DNA of 34,338 nucleotides from positions 1 to 34,338 of the forward strand of contig DAINBB010000018.1 in the NCBI GenBank assembly GCA_036733165.1, in the 5' to 3' direction. A program made the position numbers and the translations under genes. This document shows, piece by piece, positions 1 to 7,588 of this stretch (position 1 is the stretch's first letter; each line of letters opens with the position of its first letter). The DNA is from JAFGGT01 sp036733165 (lineage in GTDB: Archaea > Methanobacteriota_B > Thermococci > Methanofastidiosales > NM3). The notes beneath the pieces were generated by a model, which saw only the letters and a program-made list of their open reading frames with translations, did not search any database and was not told the origin of the DNA.

Positions 1-548
1 CCTGCATAATACTGCGTCACTGTTACACCGTCAAATCCATCCTTTAGGTCTGTCAAAAATATCGTGACCTTGTTCTGGCCCTTGTAATCAGGAAGATCGC
101 TGAAGTTCTCCGACTCGACAGGGAAGACAAAATCATCGAAGGCATCCATTATCTCATCGACCTCTGTTTGGGTGATATGAGTGCCCCATTCCGCATCCTC
201 CACATACACATAACAGTGCTCACCCACAGCACGACAGGTTGCGGCCACTTGTATCCAAGTATCAAGATTCGGACCCGATAGGACCCAGAACGTCTCCGTA
301 TCATTAACCTCGTCGGGTGCAGTATCGATATCATAAGGGTTAAGAGCATCGGCAAGATTATCGCCAATCAAATTTGGATAGAGTTTTGATATCACCTGCT
401 GATAGTCCCAAACCTTGTCTGTCCCATCAATTGCAATGCAATCAGAATCCAATATAGCTGTTTCATCCCTCTCAATCGAGGACAACAGCCCAGGAAGCAT
501 GGCAACAATCAGAATCAGTACTATTGATAAACACGTTATCTTTTTCAT
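1..548 (-). CDS. Secreted protein, N-terminal part (possible metalloprotease-like), runs off the left edge
   Basis: The reading frame is open from an ATG at 548 to the window edge (182 codons, no stop). A strong ribosome-binding site GGAGG lies 6-10 nt upstream on the minus strand. Residues 1-24 form a signal peptide: MKK followed by a long hydrophobic run (ITCLSIVLILIVAMLPGLL). The mature part is acidic and rich in Asp/Glu/Thr, with no further membrane segment. A stretch near residues 120-165 (HCYVYVEDAEW, then an acidic helix VDEIMDAFDDF, then NKVTIFLTDLKDGFDG) resembles the region before the catalytic zinc site in some secreted zinc metalloproteases of the hyicolysin (M30)-like type. The HExxH motif, if present, would lie outside the window, so the function is a weak suggestion. 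It is a real gene with good confidence. Confidence 0.75.
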   Translation of the reverse strand, partial: MKKITCLSIVLILIVAMLPGLLSSIERDETAILDSDCIAIDGTDKVWDYQQVISKLYPNLIGDNLADALNPYDIDTAPDEVNDTETFWVLSGPNLDTWIQVAATCRAVGEHCYVYVEDAEWGTHITQTEVDEIMDAFDDFVFPVESENFSDLPDYKGQNKVTIFLTDLKDGFDGVTVTQYYA

Positions 549-738
549 TTTATCCTCCACTATAATTGTAATAGCAAAAAAGATTTGATTTTTCTATTTA
601 ATAATGTTATGTTTTTTTTGTACAGAATTGTATATAAAGATAGGCAATAATAGTAATAAATATATAAAAAATGATTTAAATCTCAAAAATAAGAATATTA
701 ATGGAGAGTATCATTTCTTTTTAACAGATAAAGTTTTT
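549..738. other. A/T-rich intergenic region (190 bases), no gene seen
   Basis: The right half holds T-rich tracts on the minus strand just after the trm56 stop, suitable as an archaeal transcription terminator. The left half holds a TATA-like element (minus strand, near 592-602) about 45-55 bases before the secreted-protein ATG, giving a short leader with a GGAGG site. A short frame starting at 604 on the plus strand is an A/T artefact that runs antisense into trm56. No RNA gene is recognisable. Confidence 0.5.
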
Positions 739-1254
739 TCAACTCCGATTGTCCGAAACTATCTTTCCCCTCTCGCATGGTTCTATGACCATGTTTGCAT
801 TTGGATACTTTCTTTCGAACTGCCTACCCTGATGGTACCTGTCCAGAAACATGGCCAATGCGGCGACCTCCGAATGGGGTTGATTTCCCACCGCCAGATT
901 GTAATCGGAGACCTTGTAAACCTCCGGGGGCACCTTCTCGGCCCCCACGACCACGCAGATGTCCTCTTTCAAGGCCCTGATCTCTTCCATCTTCTCCTCA
1001 AAGGGCACGCCGTACATCGTGAGATGCACAACCTTTCCTTCAAAGGACCTGAGAAAAGACCTCCAGTTCCCGTGCGCAACCTGAAAATCACCGCCCCAGG
1101 AATCCACTACCGATTCTATGTTCTTCTCGATCTTGGTGTCCTCCTCGTTTATTATGATCCTGTCCGCCCCGAACGCCCTGGCCACAAGAGCGACGTGGGT
1201 TGTTATCCTTTTGTCCCGTTGCGGTCGATGTCCTATCCTAAGAATCGTTATCAT
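739..1254 (-). CDS. trm56: tRNA (cytidine(56)-2'-O)-methyltransferase, aTrm56
   Basis: The 171-residue protein matches the archaeal SPOUT-class enzyme that methylates the 2'-OH of C56 in the tRNA T-loop using S-adenosylmethionine. The N-terminal signature RIGHRPQRDKRITTHVALVARAFGA is clear. The C-terminal region contains the SAM-binding trefoil-knot pieces typical of the family (VVVGAEKVPPEVY, then NLAVGNQPHSEVAALAMFLDR). Length agrees with other Trm56 proteins, and the family is essentially archaeal. It is monocistronic: the left neighbour faces the same way across about 190 A/T-rich bases and the right neighbour (TetR) is divergent. The ATG at 1254 has no clear ribosome-binding site and is probably leaderless, with a TATA-like element near 1276-1285 on the minus strand. 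Confidence 0.93.
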   Translation of the reverse strand: MITILRIGHRPQRDKRITTHVALVARAFGADRIIINEEDTKIEKNIESVVDSWGGDFQVAHGNWRSFLRSFEGKVVHLTMYGVPFEEKMEEIRALKEDICVVVGAEKVPPEVYKVSDYNLAVGNQPHSEVAALAMFLDRYHQGRQFERKYPNANMVIEPCERGKIVSDNRS

Positions 1255-1333
1255 GTGATAGAATTTATTGGATCAATATAAGACATTTTCTAAAAGCTTT
1301 GGAGATTTATAGATAGTTTTATATTTTTTAGAT

Positions 1334-1342
1334 TGATAATCA
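1334..1342. promoter_or_regulatory. Short palindrome upstream of the TetR-like gene
   Basis: TGATAATCA is a perfect 9-base palindrome (4-base arms around one A) located between the TATA-like element at 1317-1330 and the ATG at 1358. The position fits a site where the regulator would block its own transcription. It is short, so it may be chance in A/T-rich DNA. Confidence 0.3.
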
Positions 1343-1357
1343 GTCAGTAGTGATCTG

Positions 1358-2035
1358 ATGGCAAGAACGGTAAAGGACCCCGAGGAAAGAAGGAACGAGA
1401 TCCTCGATGCGGCTGAAGAACTGTTTGTAACCAAAGGATATGAAGCCACATCAATAAAGGACATCATAAAAAAGATCGATGTAGCACACGGCTTGTTCTA
1501 TTATTATTTCAGTTCGAAGGAGGATGTGTTGAACTCCATCGTTATCAGGTATTGGGACACCATATCAAAAAGGCTCTCCGAGATCGCATGCGATGAGAAC
1601 AAGGGACCTGTCGAGAAGATAGAAGAGATGTTCCTTGAGGGCGTTCTCATGAAAAAAGAGAGAATGGACATCCTCAGCAATGTTCTAAGGACGGACAATC
1701 CTTTGTTCATGAACAAGATCATCAGGTATGGGATAGACATGTTCGTGCCAATACTGGTAGTGCCTGTGAAGGAGGGGATAAGACAGGGCATATTCCATGT
1801 GGACTATCCGGAATATGTTCTCGAGATGCATTTCATAGGCAGCAGCTACTCATTCGATGTGCATTCACTTAGGGAGGGTTTCGACCAGTATAAGATCAAG
1901 CTGATACTGATGTTCGATATGCTCGAAAGGATGCTTGGGGCCAAGGATGGCACGTTCAACAATATCAAGTCCATAATGGGCTCCATGGTGGACGAGATAA
2001 TAGAAAAGTACTATTCTGATTTCCTGAACAAATGA
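1358..2035 (+). CDS. TetR/AcrR-family transcriptional regulator
   Basis: This 225-residue protein has a standard TetR N-terminal DNA-binding domain at about residues 9-58: RRNEILDAAEELFVTKGYEATSIKDI, then the recognition-helix region ending in HGLFYYYFSSKEDVL. The rest is a helical ligand-binding domain that cannot be assigned a ligand by eye. The start ATG at 1358 is preceded by a TATA-like element near 1317-1330 and no ribosome-binding site. It lies immediately upstream of, and in the same direction as, the 2-oxoacid:ferredoxin oxidoreductase operon and divergent from trm56. A small palindrome TGATAATCA at 1334-1342, just before the start, could be an autoregulatory site. The target genes are inferred only from position. 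Confidence 0.9.
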   Translation: MARTVKDPEERRNEILDAAEELFVTKGYEATSIKDIIKKIDVAHGLFYYYFSSKEDVLNSIVIRYWDTISKRLSEIACDENKGPVEKIEEMFLEGVLMKKERMDILSNVLRTDNPLFMNKIIRYGIDMFVPILVVPVKEGIRQGIFHVDYPEYVLEMHFIGSSYSFDVHSLREGFDQYKIKLILMFDMLERMLGAKDGTFNNIKSIMGSMVDEIIEKYYSDFLNK

Positions 2036-2074
2036 TATATTTGCCATTTGTCCAGAATAGGGGGAGCATAGGGG

Positions 2075-2090
2075 TTTATTTATAAAGAAT
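2075..2090 (+). promoter_or_regulatory. TATA-like element for the 2-oxoacid oxidoreductase operon
   Basis: A run of purines (GGGG at 2071-2074) followed by TTTATTTATAAAG looks like an archaeal BRE/TATA pair. Transcription would begin near 2108, which excludes the ATG at 2097 as start and leaves a leader of about 40 bases before the ATG at 2148. Confidence 0.5.
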
Positions 2091-2147
2091 TCCATTATGA
2101 TAATGTATATCCACAATGAACAACAAATACGAAGGTTGGAAATATCA

Positions 2148-2345
2148 ATGATAAGGATCAATGAGGATTATTGTAAAGGTTGCGGATACTGCATATTGGC
2201 CTGCCCAACCAAGGCCCTTAAAAAGTCGAATAAGCTCAATTCCAGGGGTATCGAAGTGCCCTTAATGGAACAAGAGAAATGTAACAAATGCCATTTGTGC
2301 GAACTTTCTTGTCCAGATTTTGCCATAATAGTGGAGGAGGAATGA
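2148..2345 (+). CDS. korD: 2-oxoacid:ferredoxin oxidoreductase, ferredoxin-like (delta) subunit
   Basis: A 65-residue protein with two [4Fe-4S] motifs: CKGCGYCILACP near the N-terminus and CNKCHLCELSCP near the C-terminus. It shuttles electrons out of the oxidoreductase catalytic core to external ferredoxin. The frame is open from an ATG at 2097, but the family starts directly at MIRINEDYC. The TATA-like element at 2075-2090 would also put 2097 upstream of the transcript, so 2148 is preferred. Its stop (2343-2345) lies next to the start of the alpha-subunit gene, whose ribosome-binding site is inside the last codons here, so the two are translationally coupled. The kor name rather than por/vor is a best guess, since substrate cannot be read from this subunit. 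Confidence 0.88.
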   Translation: MIRINEDYCKGCGYCILACPTKALKKSNKLNSRGIEVPLMEQEKCNKCHLCELSCPDFAIIVEEE

Positions 2346-2347
2346 GA

Positions 2348-3496
2348 ATGGACGTTCATGATGCTCTTGGACCTGACGAACAGTTCATACAGGGGGATAA
2401 GGCATGTGTATATGGTGCCTTGATAGCGGGATGCAGTTTCTTTGCAGGATATCCCATCACGCCAGCCACTGAGATCTCAGAGGAGATGTCGCGCCTGCTC
2501 CCCAAGATAGGGGGGGTATTCATGCAGATGGAGGATGAGATAGCGTCGATGGGGGCCATTATCGGCGCCTCTTGGACTGGAAGGAAGACGATGACCGCCA
2601 CCTCCGGTCCAGGATTCTCACTCATGCAGGAGAACATAGGATATGCCGTGATGACAGAGACTCCCTGTGTCATCGTTGATGTACAGAGAGGTGGACCATC
2701 AACGGGCCAGCCCACAAAACCGTCGCAGGGGGATGTGATGCAGGCAAGGTACGGGTCGCATGGTGACTATGAGATAATAGTCCTGTGCCCTTCCACCGTG
2801 CAGGAAGCGCTAGAGCTTTCGATCAGGGCATTCAATCTCTCGGAAAAGTACAGGGTTCCCGTAATCATGCTGATGGAGGAGTCATTGGGACATATGAGGG
2901 AAAAGATAAGGATACCCCATGACATACTCATAGTGAACAGGGACACGGTCGACATATCATATTCCCATTACAAGCCGTTCAGGACCGGATACATGCACGC
3001 CACAAAGATACCTGAATTCGCCCCGTTCGGATCTGGATACAAGACCTTCATCACGGGACTTACCCACGATGAGGATGGATTCCCGTCGCCAAACGATGTC
3101 AAGGTGCACGCCGAACTTATCGAGAGGCTGTCAGAGAAGATAACAGAGAACATAGACGACATATTCTATGCTGACACCAAGTACCTGGAGTATGCCGATA
3201 CTGTCGTCATATCCTACGGAATCGCCGCCAGGCCATCGCTCTCAGCGGTCAACAGGGCCCAGAGGACGGACAGGAACGTTGCATTCGTCAATCTAAACAC
3301 ATTATGGCCGTTCAACTACGAGTTTATCGCAGACCTCTCGAAACAAGTCGAAAGGATAATCGTTGTTGAGATGAACATGGGAATGATCTACCACAAGATC
3401 CGTGAGGCGGCAGAGGGAAGGTGCGACGTCAAGCTACTGAGGGTCGTCGGTGGGGGAGTACCCACGCCCAAAGAGATACTAGAGTTGATAAAATGA
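2348..3496 (+). CDS. korA: 2-oxoacid:ferredoxin oxidoreductase, alpha subunit (KorA-like)
   Basis: This 382-residue subunit carries the domain I/II pair of ferredoxin-dependent 2-oxoacid dehydrogenases, which convert a 2-oxoacid plus CoA to acyl-CoA, CO2 and reduced ferredoxin. The family hallmark FFAGYPITPATEISE is at residues 31-45, followed by QMEDEIASMGAIIGASWTG and the loop RGGPSTGQPTKPSQGD. The start ATG at 2348 sits 7 bases after a GGAGG (2336-2340). An ATG at 2342 is possible but too close to that site. The stop overlaps the beta-subunit start (ATGA at 3493-3496). The three-plus-ferredoxin organisation and the alpha sequence fit 2-oxoglutarate oxidoreductase best, with 2-oxoisovalerate (Vor) as the alternative. 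Confidence 0.9.
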   Translation: MDVHDALGPDEQFIQGDKACVYGALIAGCSFFAGYPITPATEISEEMSRLLPKIGGVFMQMEDEIASMGAIIGASWTGRKTMTATSGPGFSLMQENIGYAVMTETPCVIVDVQRGGPSTGQPTKPSQGDVMQARYGSHGDYEIIVLCPSTVQEALELSIRAFNLSEKYRVPVIMLMEESLGHMREKIRIPHDILIVNRDTVDISYSHYKPFRTGYMHATKIPEFAPFGSGYKTFITGLTHDEDGFPSPNDVKVHAELIERLSEKITENIDDIFYADTKYLEYADTVVISYGIAARPSLSAVNRAQRTDRNVAFVNLNTLWPFNYEFIADLSKQVERIIVVEMNMGMIYHKIREAAEGRCDVKLLRVVGGGVPTPKEILELIK

Positions 3497-4299
3497 TATC
3501 CAATCAGGAGATATTCGACAAATACATCAGAAAGAACATGATGCCCACCATCCTATGCTCGGGCTGCGGCAACGGCATAGTCCTCAACTCCATACTTAGG
3601 GCGATAGACGAGCTCGGTAAGGACATAGACAAGATGGTGTTCGTCTCCGGCATTGGTTGCTCTTCCAGGTTGAACTCATACATAAAGGCCGACGGATTGC
3701 ATACCACCCATGGCAGGCCTATCGCATTTGCCACGGGGATCAAGGCCGCCAACCCCGACCTTGACGTGGTGGTGTTCACCGGCGATGGTGACTGCGCAGG
3801 GATAGGGGGGAATCACTTCATACACGGTATCAGGCGCAACATAGACCTGACGGTCATAGCACTCAACAATTACAATTATGGGATGACGGGGGGACAAGCT
3901 TCGCCCACCACGCCGTATGAGAGCATTACGACCACGACCCAATACGAATCGTTCGAACATCCCTTCGACCTCTCCAAACTGGCAATGGCTGCAGGCGCGC
4001 CTTTCGTGGCCAGATGGACCATGGCCCACCCGCTTCAGCTGTTAAAGACCATCAAGAAGGGGCTGGCTGTGAAGGGATTCTCTTTCATAGAGGTCCTGAC
4101 CGCATGCCCAACGTCCTATTGGAGGAAGAATCACATCAGGGACACCGAGAGCATGTACAGATGGTACAAGGAAAACACGGTCAGCGCAAAGAGATCGGAA
4201 AACGAACCTGAAAAGATAGTCATAGGGGAACTCCAGCACCTGGACAAGAAGGAATGGACGGAACAATGGACAGAACTCGTCGAGAGGGTGTCCCTATGA
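3493..4299 (+). CDS. korB: 2-oxoacid:ferredoxin oxidoreductase, beta subunit (thiamine diphosphate-binding)
   Basis: This 268-residue subunit holds the thiamine diphosphate and the proximal iron-sulfur cluster. Visible features are CSGCGNG at residues 22-28, a third Cys in the GIGCSSRLNSY segment, and the ThDP/Mg motif starting GDGDCAGIGGNHF and ending ALNNYNYGMTGGQ. A fourth Cys is in TACPTSYWRKN. The HGRPIAFATGIKAANP stretch is also typical. The first ATG consistent with the family is at 3493, overlapping the alpha-subunit stop by 4 bases. A longer frame from 3421 would bury 24 residues in the alpha gene and is rejected. The stop overlaps the gamma-subunit start in the same ATGA fashion. 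Confidence 0.92.
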   Translation: MISNQEIFDKYIRKNMMPTILCSGCGNGIVLNSILRAIDELGKDIDKMVFVSGIGCSSRLNSYIKADGLHTTHGRPIAFATGIKAANPDLDVVVFTGDGDCAGIGGNHFIHGIRRNIDLTVIALNNYNYGMTGGQASPTTPYESITTTTQYESFEHPFDLSKLAMAAGAPFVARWTMAHPLQLLKTIKKGLAVKGFSFIEVLTACPTSYWRKNHIRDTESMYRWYKENTVSAKRSENEPEKIVIGELQHLDKKEWTEQWTELVERVSL

Positions 4300-4850
4300 G
4301 AAGGGAGATAAGGATAAGCGGCAGCGGAGGCCAGGGGATCATCATGGCAGGATACCTTCTTGGGAAGGCGGCCACAATATACGATGGAAAGATAGCCACA
4401 CAAGTCCAATCCTACGGCCCCGAGGCCAGGGGCGGGGCCTCAAGGGCCGAGGTCATAATATCTGACGACGATGTCTATTATCCCTATATCCAGATGGCGG
4501 ACGTGTTCATATCCCTGTCCCAGCTGGGATATGAAAAGTACAGAAGGGACGTAAAGAAGGACTCGATGACCTTCATAGACCCTGTCTTTGTAAGTCCCGT
4601 GAATAACAACTGCCTCAAGATTCCTGCCACAACAGAGGCAATCGAGCTTGGGTCAAAGATAGTGACGAACATGGTCATGCTGGGCGCTGTGGCGGAAATC
4701 ACCAAGGTCGTGACGATCGAGGCTCTGGAGAAGTCAATAAGGAGCTCATTGCAGGAAAGGCTTCAAAAGATCAATATCGACGCGCTAAGAAGGGGCAGGG
4801 AGATAGGAATCGAAATGATGGAAAGTCAGAAGATGGAAATGGGAGATTAG
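4296..4850 (+). CDS. korC: 2-oxoacid:ferredoxin oxidoreductase, gamma subunit
   Basis: A 184-residue subunit with the N-terminal GSGGQGIIMAGYLLGKAA nucleotide/CoA-binding-like motif and the diagnostic QSYGPEARGGASRAEVI segment of 2-oxoacid:acceptor oxidoreductase gamma subunits. It completes a delta-alpha-beta-gamma operon with every junction overlapping or separated by a few bases. The start ATG at 4296 overlaps the beta stop. The stop is TAG. The next gene begins in the same reading frame after only one further codon, so readthrough of this single amber codon would fuse the two proteins. Confidence 0.92.
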   Translation: MRREIRISGSGGQGIIMAGYLLGKAATIYDGKIATQVQSYGPEARGGASRAEVIISDDDVYYPYIQMADVFISLSQLGYEKYRRDVKKDSMTFIDPVFVSPVNNNCLKIPATTEAIELGSKIVTNMVMLGAVAEITKVVTIEALEKSIRSSLQERLQKINIDALRRGREIGIEMMESQKMEMGD

Positions 4851-4853
4851 TGG

Positions 4854-5303
4854 GTGCCTAGGATGTCTGAACAGTGTCACTTCGGTCCGTTAGATGGAAT
4901 GAGCGATGATGAAATAAAGGAAATACTCAAAAATACAGAGACCGTGGCCATAATCGGCGCTTCCGACGACCCTTCAAGGGCATCGTATGACATAATGAGA
5001 TTTCTAATAGAAAAGGGCTACAACGTGTATCCCGTGAATCCCAATCACAGTTCCATAATGGGGCGCGATTGCGTGCCGGACCTGAGGGGGATAGGTGAAA
5101 GGATAGACCTTGTCAACGTTTTTAGGAATCCTAAATATCTGGGACCGATAATCAGTGACTCGATAGACATAGGGGCGAGGTGCGTATGGCTGCAGATGGG
5201 CGTCGTTAACAGGGAAGCCTACGACACGTCCATGGAAGCCGGCCTGTGCACTGTCATGAACAGGTGTATCAAGGTCGAGTACAGACGCCTCATGTATACT
5301 TAA
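4854..5303 (+). CDS. CoA-binding domain protein (YccU-like)
   Basis: The 149-residue protein is a single Rossmann-type CoA-binding domain: VAIIGASDDPSRASYDIMRFL, then GYNVYPVNPNHSSIMGRDC, IDLVNVFRNP and CVWLQMGVVN. The order matches the stand-alone relatives of the succinyl-CoA synthetase alpha N-domain. No catalytic domain is attached. It is the last gene of the oxidoreductase operon, so binding of the acyl-CoA product, or a regulatory role there, is a reasonable inference. The start is uncertain: a GTG at 4854 has GGGAG 8 bases upstream, an ATG at 4863 follows in frame, and an ATG at 4899 would give the usual compact domain. The stop overlaps the convergent guaA stop. Confidence 0.85.
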   Translation: MPRMSEQCHFGPLDGMSDDEIKEILKNTETVAIIGASDDPSRASYDIMRFLIEKGYNVYPVNPNHSSIMGRDCVPDLRGIGERIDLVNVFRNPKYLGPIISDSIDIGARCVWLQMGVVNREAYDTSMEAGLCTVMNRCIKVEYRRLMYT

Positions 5304-6814
5304 CATGGTTCTATCGTCTGGGGCGGTTTGTGGGACACGAAGTATGATACGGCCACGACATCCTCTATCTCGTTCGTTATCCTCGTGCTTATCCTCTCAA
5401 TGAGGTCCCATGGCAGTTCGACAAAGTTTGCAGTCATGGCATCTATGGACTGTACCACGCGGAGACCCACGAATCTGCCGTACTTCCTTTGGTCCCCCAC
5501 GACCCCAACGACCCTGTCCTCAAAGAGGACGGCGAACGATTGCCAGACGTTGTCATAGATGCCCGCCTTCCTAAGCTCCTCGTCCAGTATGTATGATGCT
5601 TCCCTGACTATGTCGATGTTCACATCGTTGACAGGCCCGGTTATCCTTACCGCAAGCCCCGGACCGGGAAATGGATGCTGGAACACTATCTCGTCGGACA
5701 TTTCCAGCTTCTTGCCAAGTATGCGGACCTCGTCCTTGTAAAGGTCCCTCAACGGTTCGATAAGCCCCTCGAAATCAAGTTCTTCAGGAAGCCCTCCCAC
5801 GTTATGGTGTGATTTTATGACATCCGCGTTCTTTGTAGAACCGCTCTCGATGACATCGGGATATATCGTGCCTTGTATCAAGTACCTTGCACCAATGCTC
5901 CTGGCCTCCTCCTCAAAGACCTTGATGAACTCGTTGCCTATTATCTTCCTTTTGCGCTCCGGGTCCACCACACCATCCAGTTTTTCAAAGAATCTGTCCT
6001 TTGCATCGACTATCTTGAGATTGAGAATGTTCTCGAACTTCTCCTTCACGAACTCCCTCTCGTTCTTTCTCAGCAACCCGTGGTCAACGAAGACCGCAAA
6101 GAGATTTTTGCCTAGCGCCTTTGCAGTTAGGGTGGCGCACACAGACGAATCGACACCCCCTGATAGTGCGATGATCGCCTTTTCGTCCCCGACCTCTTCC
6201 TTTATCTTCGCGATCGAGTTTTCTATGAAGTCCTCGATGTTCCAGTCCCTGGATATGCCATTTAATTCCAGAAAGTTGTCAAGTATCTTGAGACCGTTCT
6301 TGGTGTGATTGACCTCAGGATGGAACTGGAAGGCGTATATGTTCTTTGAAACATGCTTTATTGCTGCAGGGGCGCGGTCAGAGGTGGCTATGACCTTGAA
6401 GTCCTCCGGCACCTTGTCAAGAGAGTCCCCATGGCTCATCCAGACCCTCTGTTCACCCTCAAGCCCCTTGAAGATGGGGTCCTCGGCGGTCCTCATGATG
6501 GAGATCCCATATTCCTTGTTGCCCCTTGACACCTTGCCGCCCATATTGTGCACGAGCAGGTGCATCCCATAGCATATGCCAAGGGTGGGTATGTCATTCT
6601 CCACTATGGCCTTCAGAAGCTTGTCATTCGTGGGCGCCCCTTCATCGTATACGCTGGAGGGCCCGCCCGATAGTATAACCGCATCAAAGTGAAGGTCCTC
6701 TGGAGCAACCATCCCTGCTTCCATGACCTCTGAGAATACATTGAGTTGCCTTATCCTTCTGGCAATCAAATGAGTATATTGACTTCCAAAATCGACCACT
6801 AATACTGAACCCAT
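5300..6814 (-). CDS. guaA: GMP synthase (glutamine-hydrolysing), single-chain
   Basis: The 504-residue enzyme makes GMP from XMP, ATP and glutamine. The N-terminal class I amidotransferase domain has nucleophile Cys81 in LGICYGMH and the His/Glu pair in FQFHPEVNHT near residue 166. The ATP-pyrophosphatase domain has the P-loop ALSGGVDSSVCA near residue 220, and the C-terminal XMP-binding/dimerisation domain has GDQRKYGRFVGLR and a tail of KPPQTIEPC. Many archaea split this enzyme into two polypeptides; here it is one chain. The usual acidic last residue after TIE is replaced by PC. The gene is monocistronic, divergent from the HTH-phosphoribosyltransferase gene, and probably leaderless, using a TATA-like element around 6843-6851. 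Confidence 0.97.
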   Translation of the reverse strand: MGSVLVVDFGSQYTHLIARRIRQLNVFSEVMEAGMVAPEDLHFDAVILSGGPSSVYDEGAPTNDKLLKAIVENDIPTLGICYGMHLLVHNMGGKVSRGNKEYGISIMRTAEDPIFKGLEGEQRVWMSHGDSLDKVPEDFKVIATSDRAPAAIKHVSKNIYAFQFHPEVNHTKNGLKILDNFLELNGISRDWNIEDFIENSIAKIKEEVGDEKAIIALSGGVDSSVCATLTAKALGKNLFAVFVDHGLLRKNEREFVKEKFENILNLKIVDAKDRFFEKLDGVVDPERKRKIIGNEFIKVFEEEARSIGARYLIQGTIYPDVIESGSTKNADVIKSHHNVGGLPEELDFEGLIEPLRDLYKDEVRILGKKLEMSDEIVFQHPFPGPGLAVRITGPVNDVNIDIVREASYILDEELRKAGIYDNVWQSFAVLFEDRVVGVVGDQRKYGRFVGLRVVQSIDAMTANFVELPWDLIERISTRITNEIEDVVAVSYFVSHKPPQTIEPC

Positions 6815-6840
6815 TTAACCACGTATATTGTAAAAGAGAA

Positions 6841-6861
6841 AACTTTAAAAACTTTATTAAT
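6841..6861. promoter_or_regulatory. Shared divergent promoter between guaA and the HTH-PRTase gene
   Basis: The 54-base gap between the two starts holds one A/T-rich core (CTTTAAAAACTTTATTAA). Read on the plus strand it is a TATA-like box about 25 bases before the ATG at 6869. Read on the minus strand (TTTTTAAAG) it is about 30 bases before the guaA ATG at 6814. Both transcripts would be nearly leaderless and the two pre-initiation complexes would compete. Confidence 0.45.
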
Positions 6862-6868
6862 CACATAT

Positions 6869-7588
6869 ATGTTTATGAATATGCTCGAAAGCATGAAGTA
6901 CCGAATACAAGCAGTTCAAGTTCTTAAGATGCTCAAGAGATGGTACACATACAATGAGCTTTCAAATAAGCTGGATCTCCCGACAACGGTCCTTAACAGA
7001 TATATAATGGGACGGGTGTTGCCCAACGAGGACAGGGCCAGGGAATTCATGGAGTTCTATGAGAAGAACTTCAAGCTGTCAAAGGAGATAATGGACAGGA
7101 TAGTCTTCGACGAATATGGATACTTCGACAATTCCAGCATACTTTATGACACACAACTTCTGAATCGCATTGCCATGAGGGCCATGGAAAGATTCGATGA
7201 TGTCAGCAAGGTCCTTACGTCGGAAACGGACGGTATCCCGATAGCGTGCCACGTTGCGAAGGCGTTCGAGGTTGATATGATATTTACCAGGAAGGAAAAA
7301 GAGGTCGGCAGATTGGACTACATAGAGGAGACCTACATCCCGTCATCCATGGGCAAGCTGATGTCCTTGTACCTTCCAAAGCGTTCCATCAAGAAAGGTG
7401 ACCGGCTGTTGATAGTCGACGATGTCATCAGAAGCGGCGAGACCCAGAGGGCGCTGTTGAGGCTCGCAAAGAAGATGAACGCGGACATAGCTGGAATGTT
7501 CACCATCGTCTCGATCGGCAACAAGGGGACAAAGGCCCTTGAGAACGAGATAGCCCCTGAGAATCTCGAGATATTGGTGAAACTATGA
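6869..7588 (+). CDS. HTH-phosphoribosyltransferase transcription regulator (GfcR/PyrE-like family)
   Basis: This 239-residue protein joins an N-terminal helix-turn-helix (about residues 10-55, with YTYNELSNKLDLPTTVLNRYI) to a type I phosphoribosyltransferase domain. The PRPP-binding loop LLIVDDVIRSGET is intact near residues 178-190. The layout matches the archaeal orotate phosphoribosyltransferase-like regulators, of which haloarchaeal GfcR is the studied member. In that family the PRTase domain acts as a sensor rather than as an enzyme. Divergence from guaA suggests nucleotide-linked control (inference). The start could be any of the ATGs at 6869, 6875, 6881 or 6893; the first is about 25 bases after the TATA-like element. 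Its last bases overlap the next start (ATGA, 7585-7588). Confidence 0.85.
   Translation: MFMNMLESMKYRIQAVQVLKMLKRWYTYNELSNKLDLPTTVLNRYIMGRVLPNEDRAREFMEFYEKNFKLSKEIMDRIVFDEYGYFDNSSILYDTQLLNRIAMRAMERFDDVSKVLTSETDGIPIACHVAKAFEVDMIFTRKEKEVGRLDYIEETYIPSSMGKLMSLYLPKRSIKKGDRLLIVDDVIRSGETQRALLRLAKKMNADIAGMFTIVSIGNKGTKALENEIAPENLEILVKL

Noticed and set aside
604..1281. Open frame of 225 codons on the plus strand opposite trm56
   Set aside because: It runs antisense to a well-conserved Trm56 gene, starts in A/T-rich intergenic DNA and shows no recognisable family.
3421..3492. Upstream extension of the beta subunit of the oxidoreductase
   Set aside because: It overlaps the alpha-subunit gene. The ATGA junction at 3493 matches the rest of the operon and the family start.
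5817..6308. Open frame of 163 codons on the plus strand inside guaA
   Set aside because: Antisense to the conserved GMP synthase gene; composition is rich in Ser/Phe/Leu as expected for a shadow frame.
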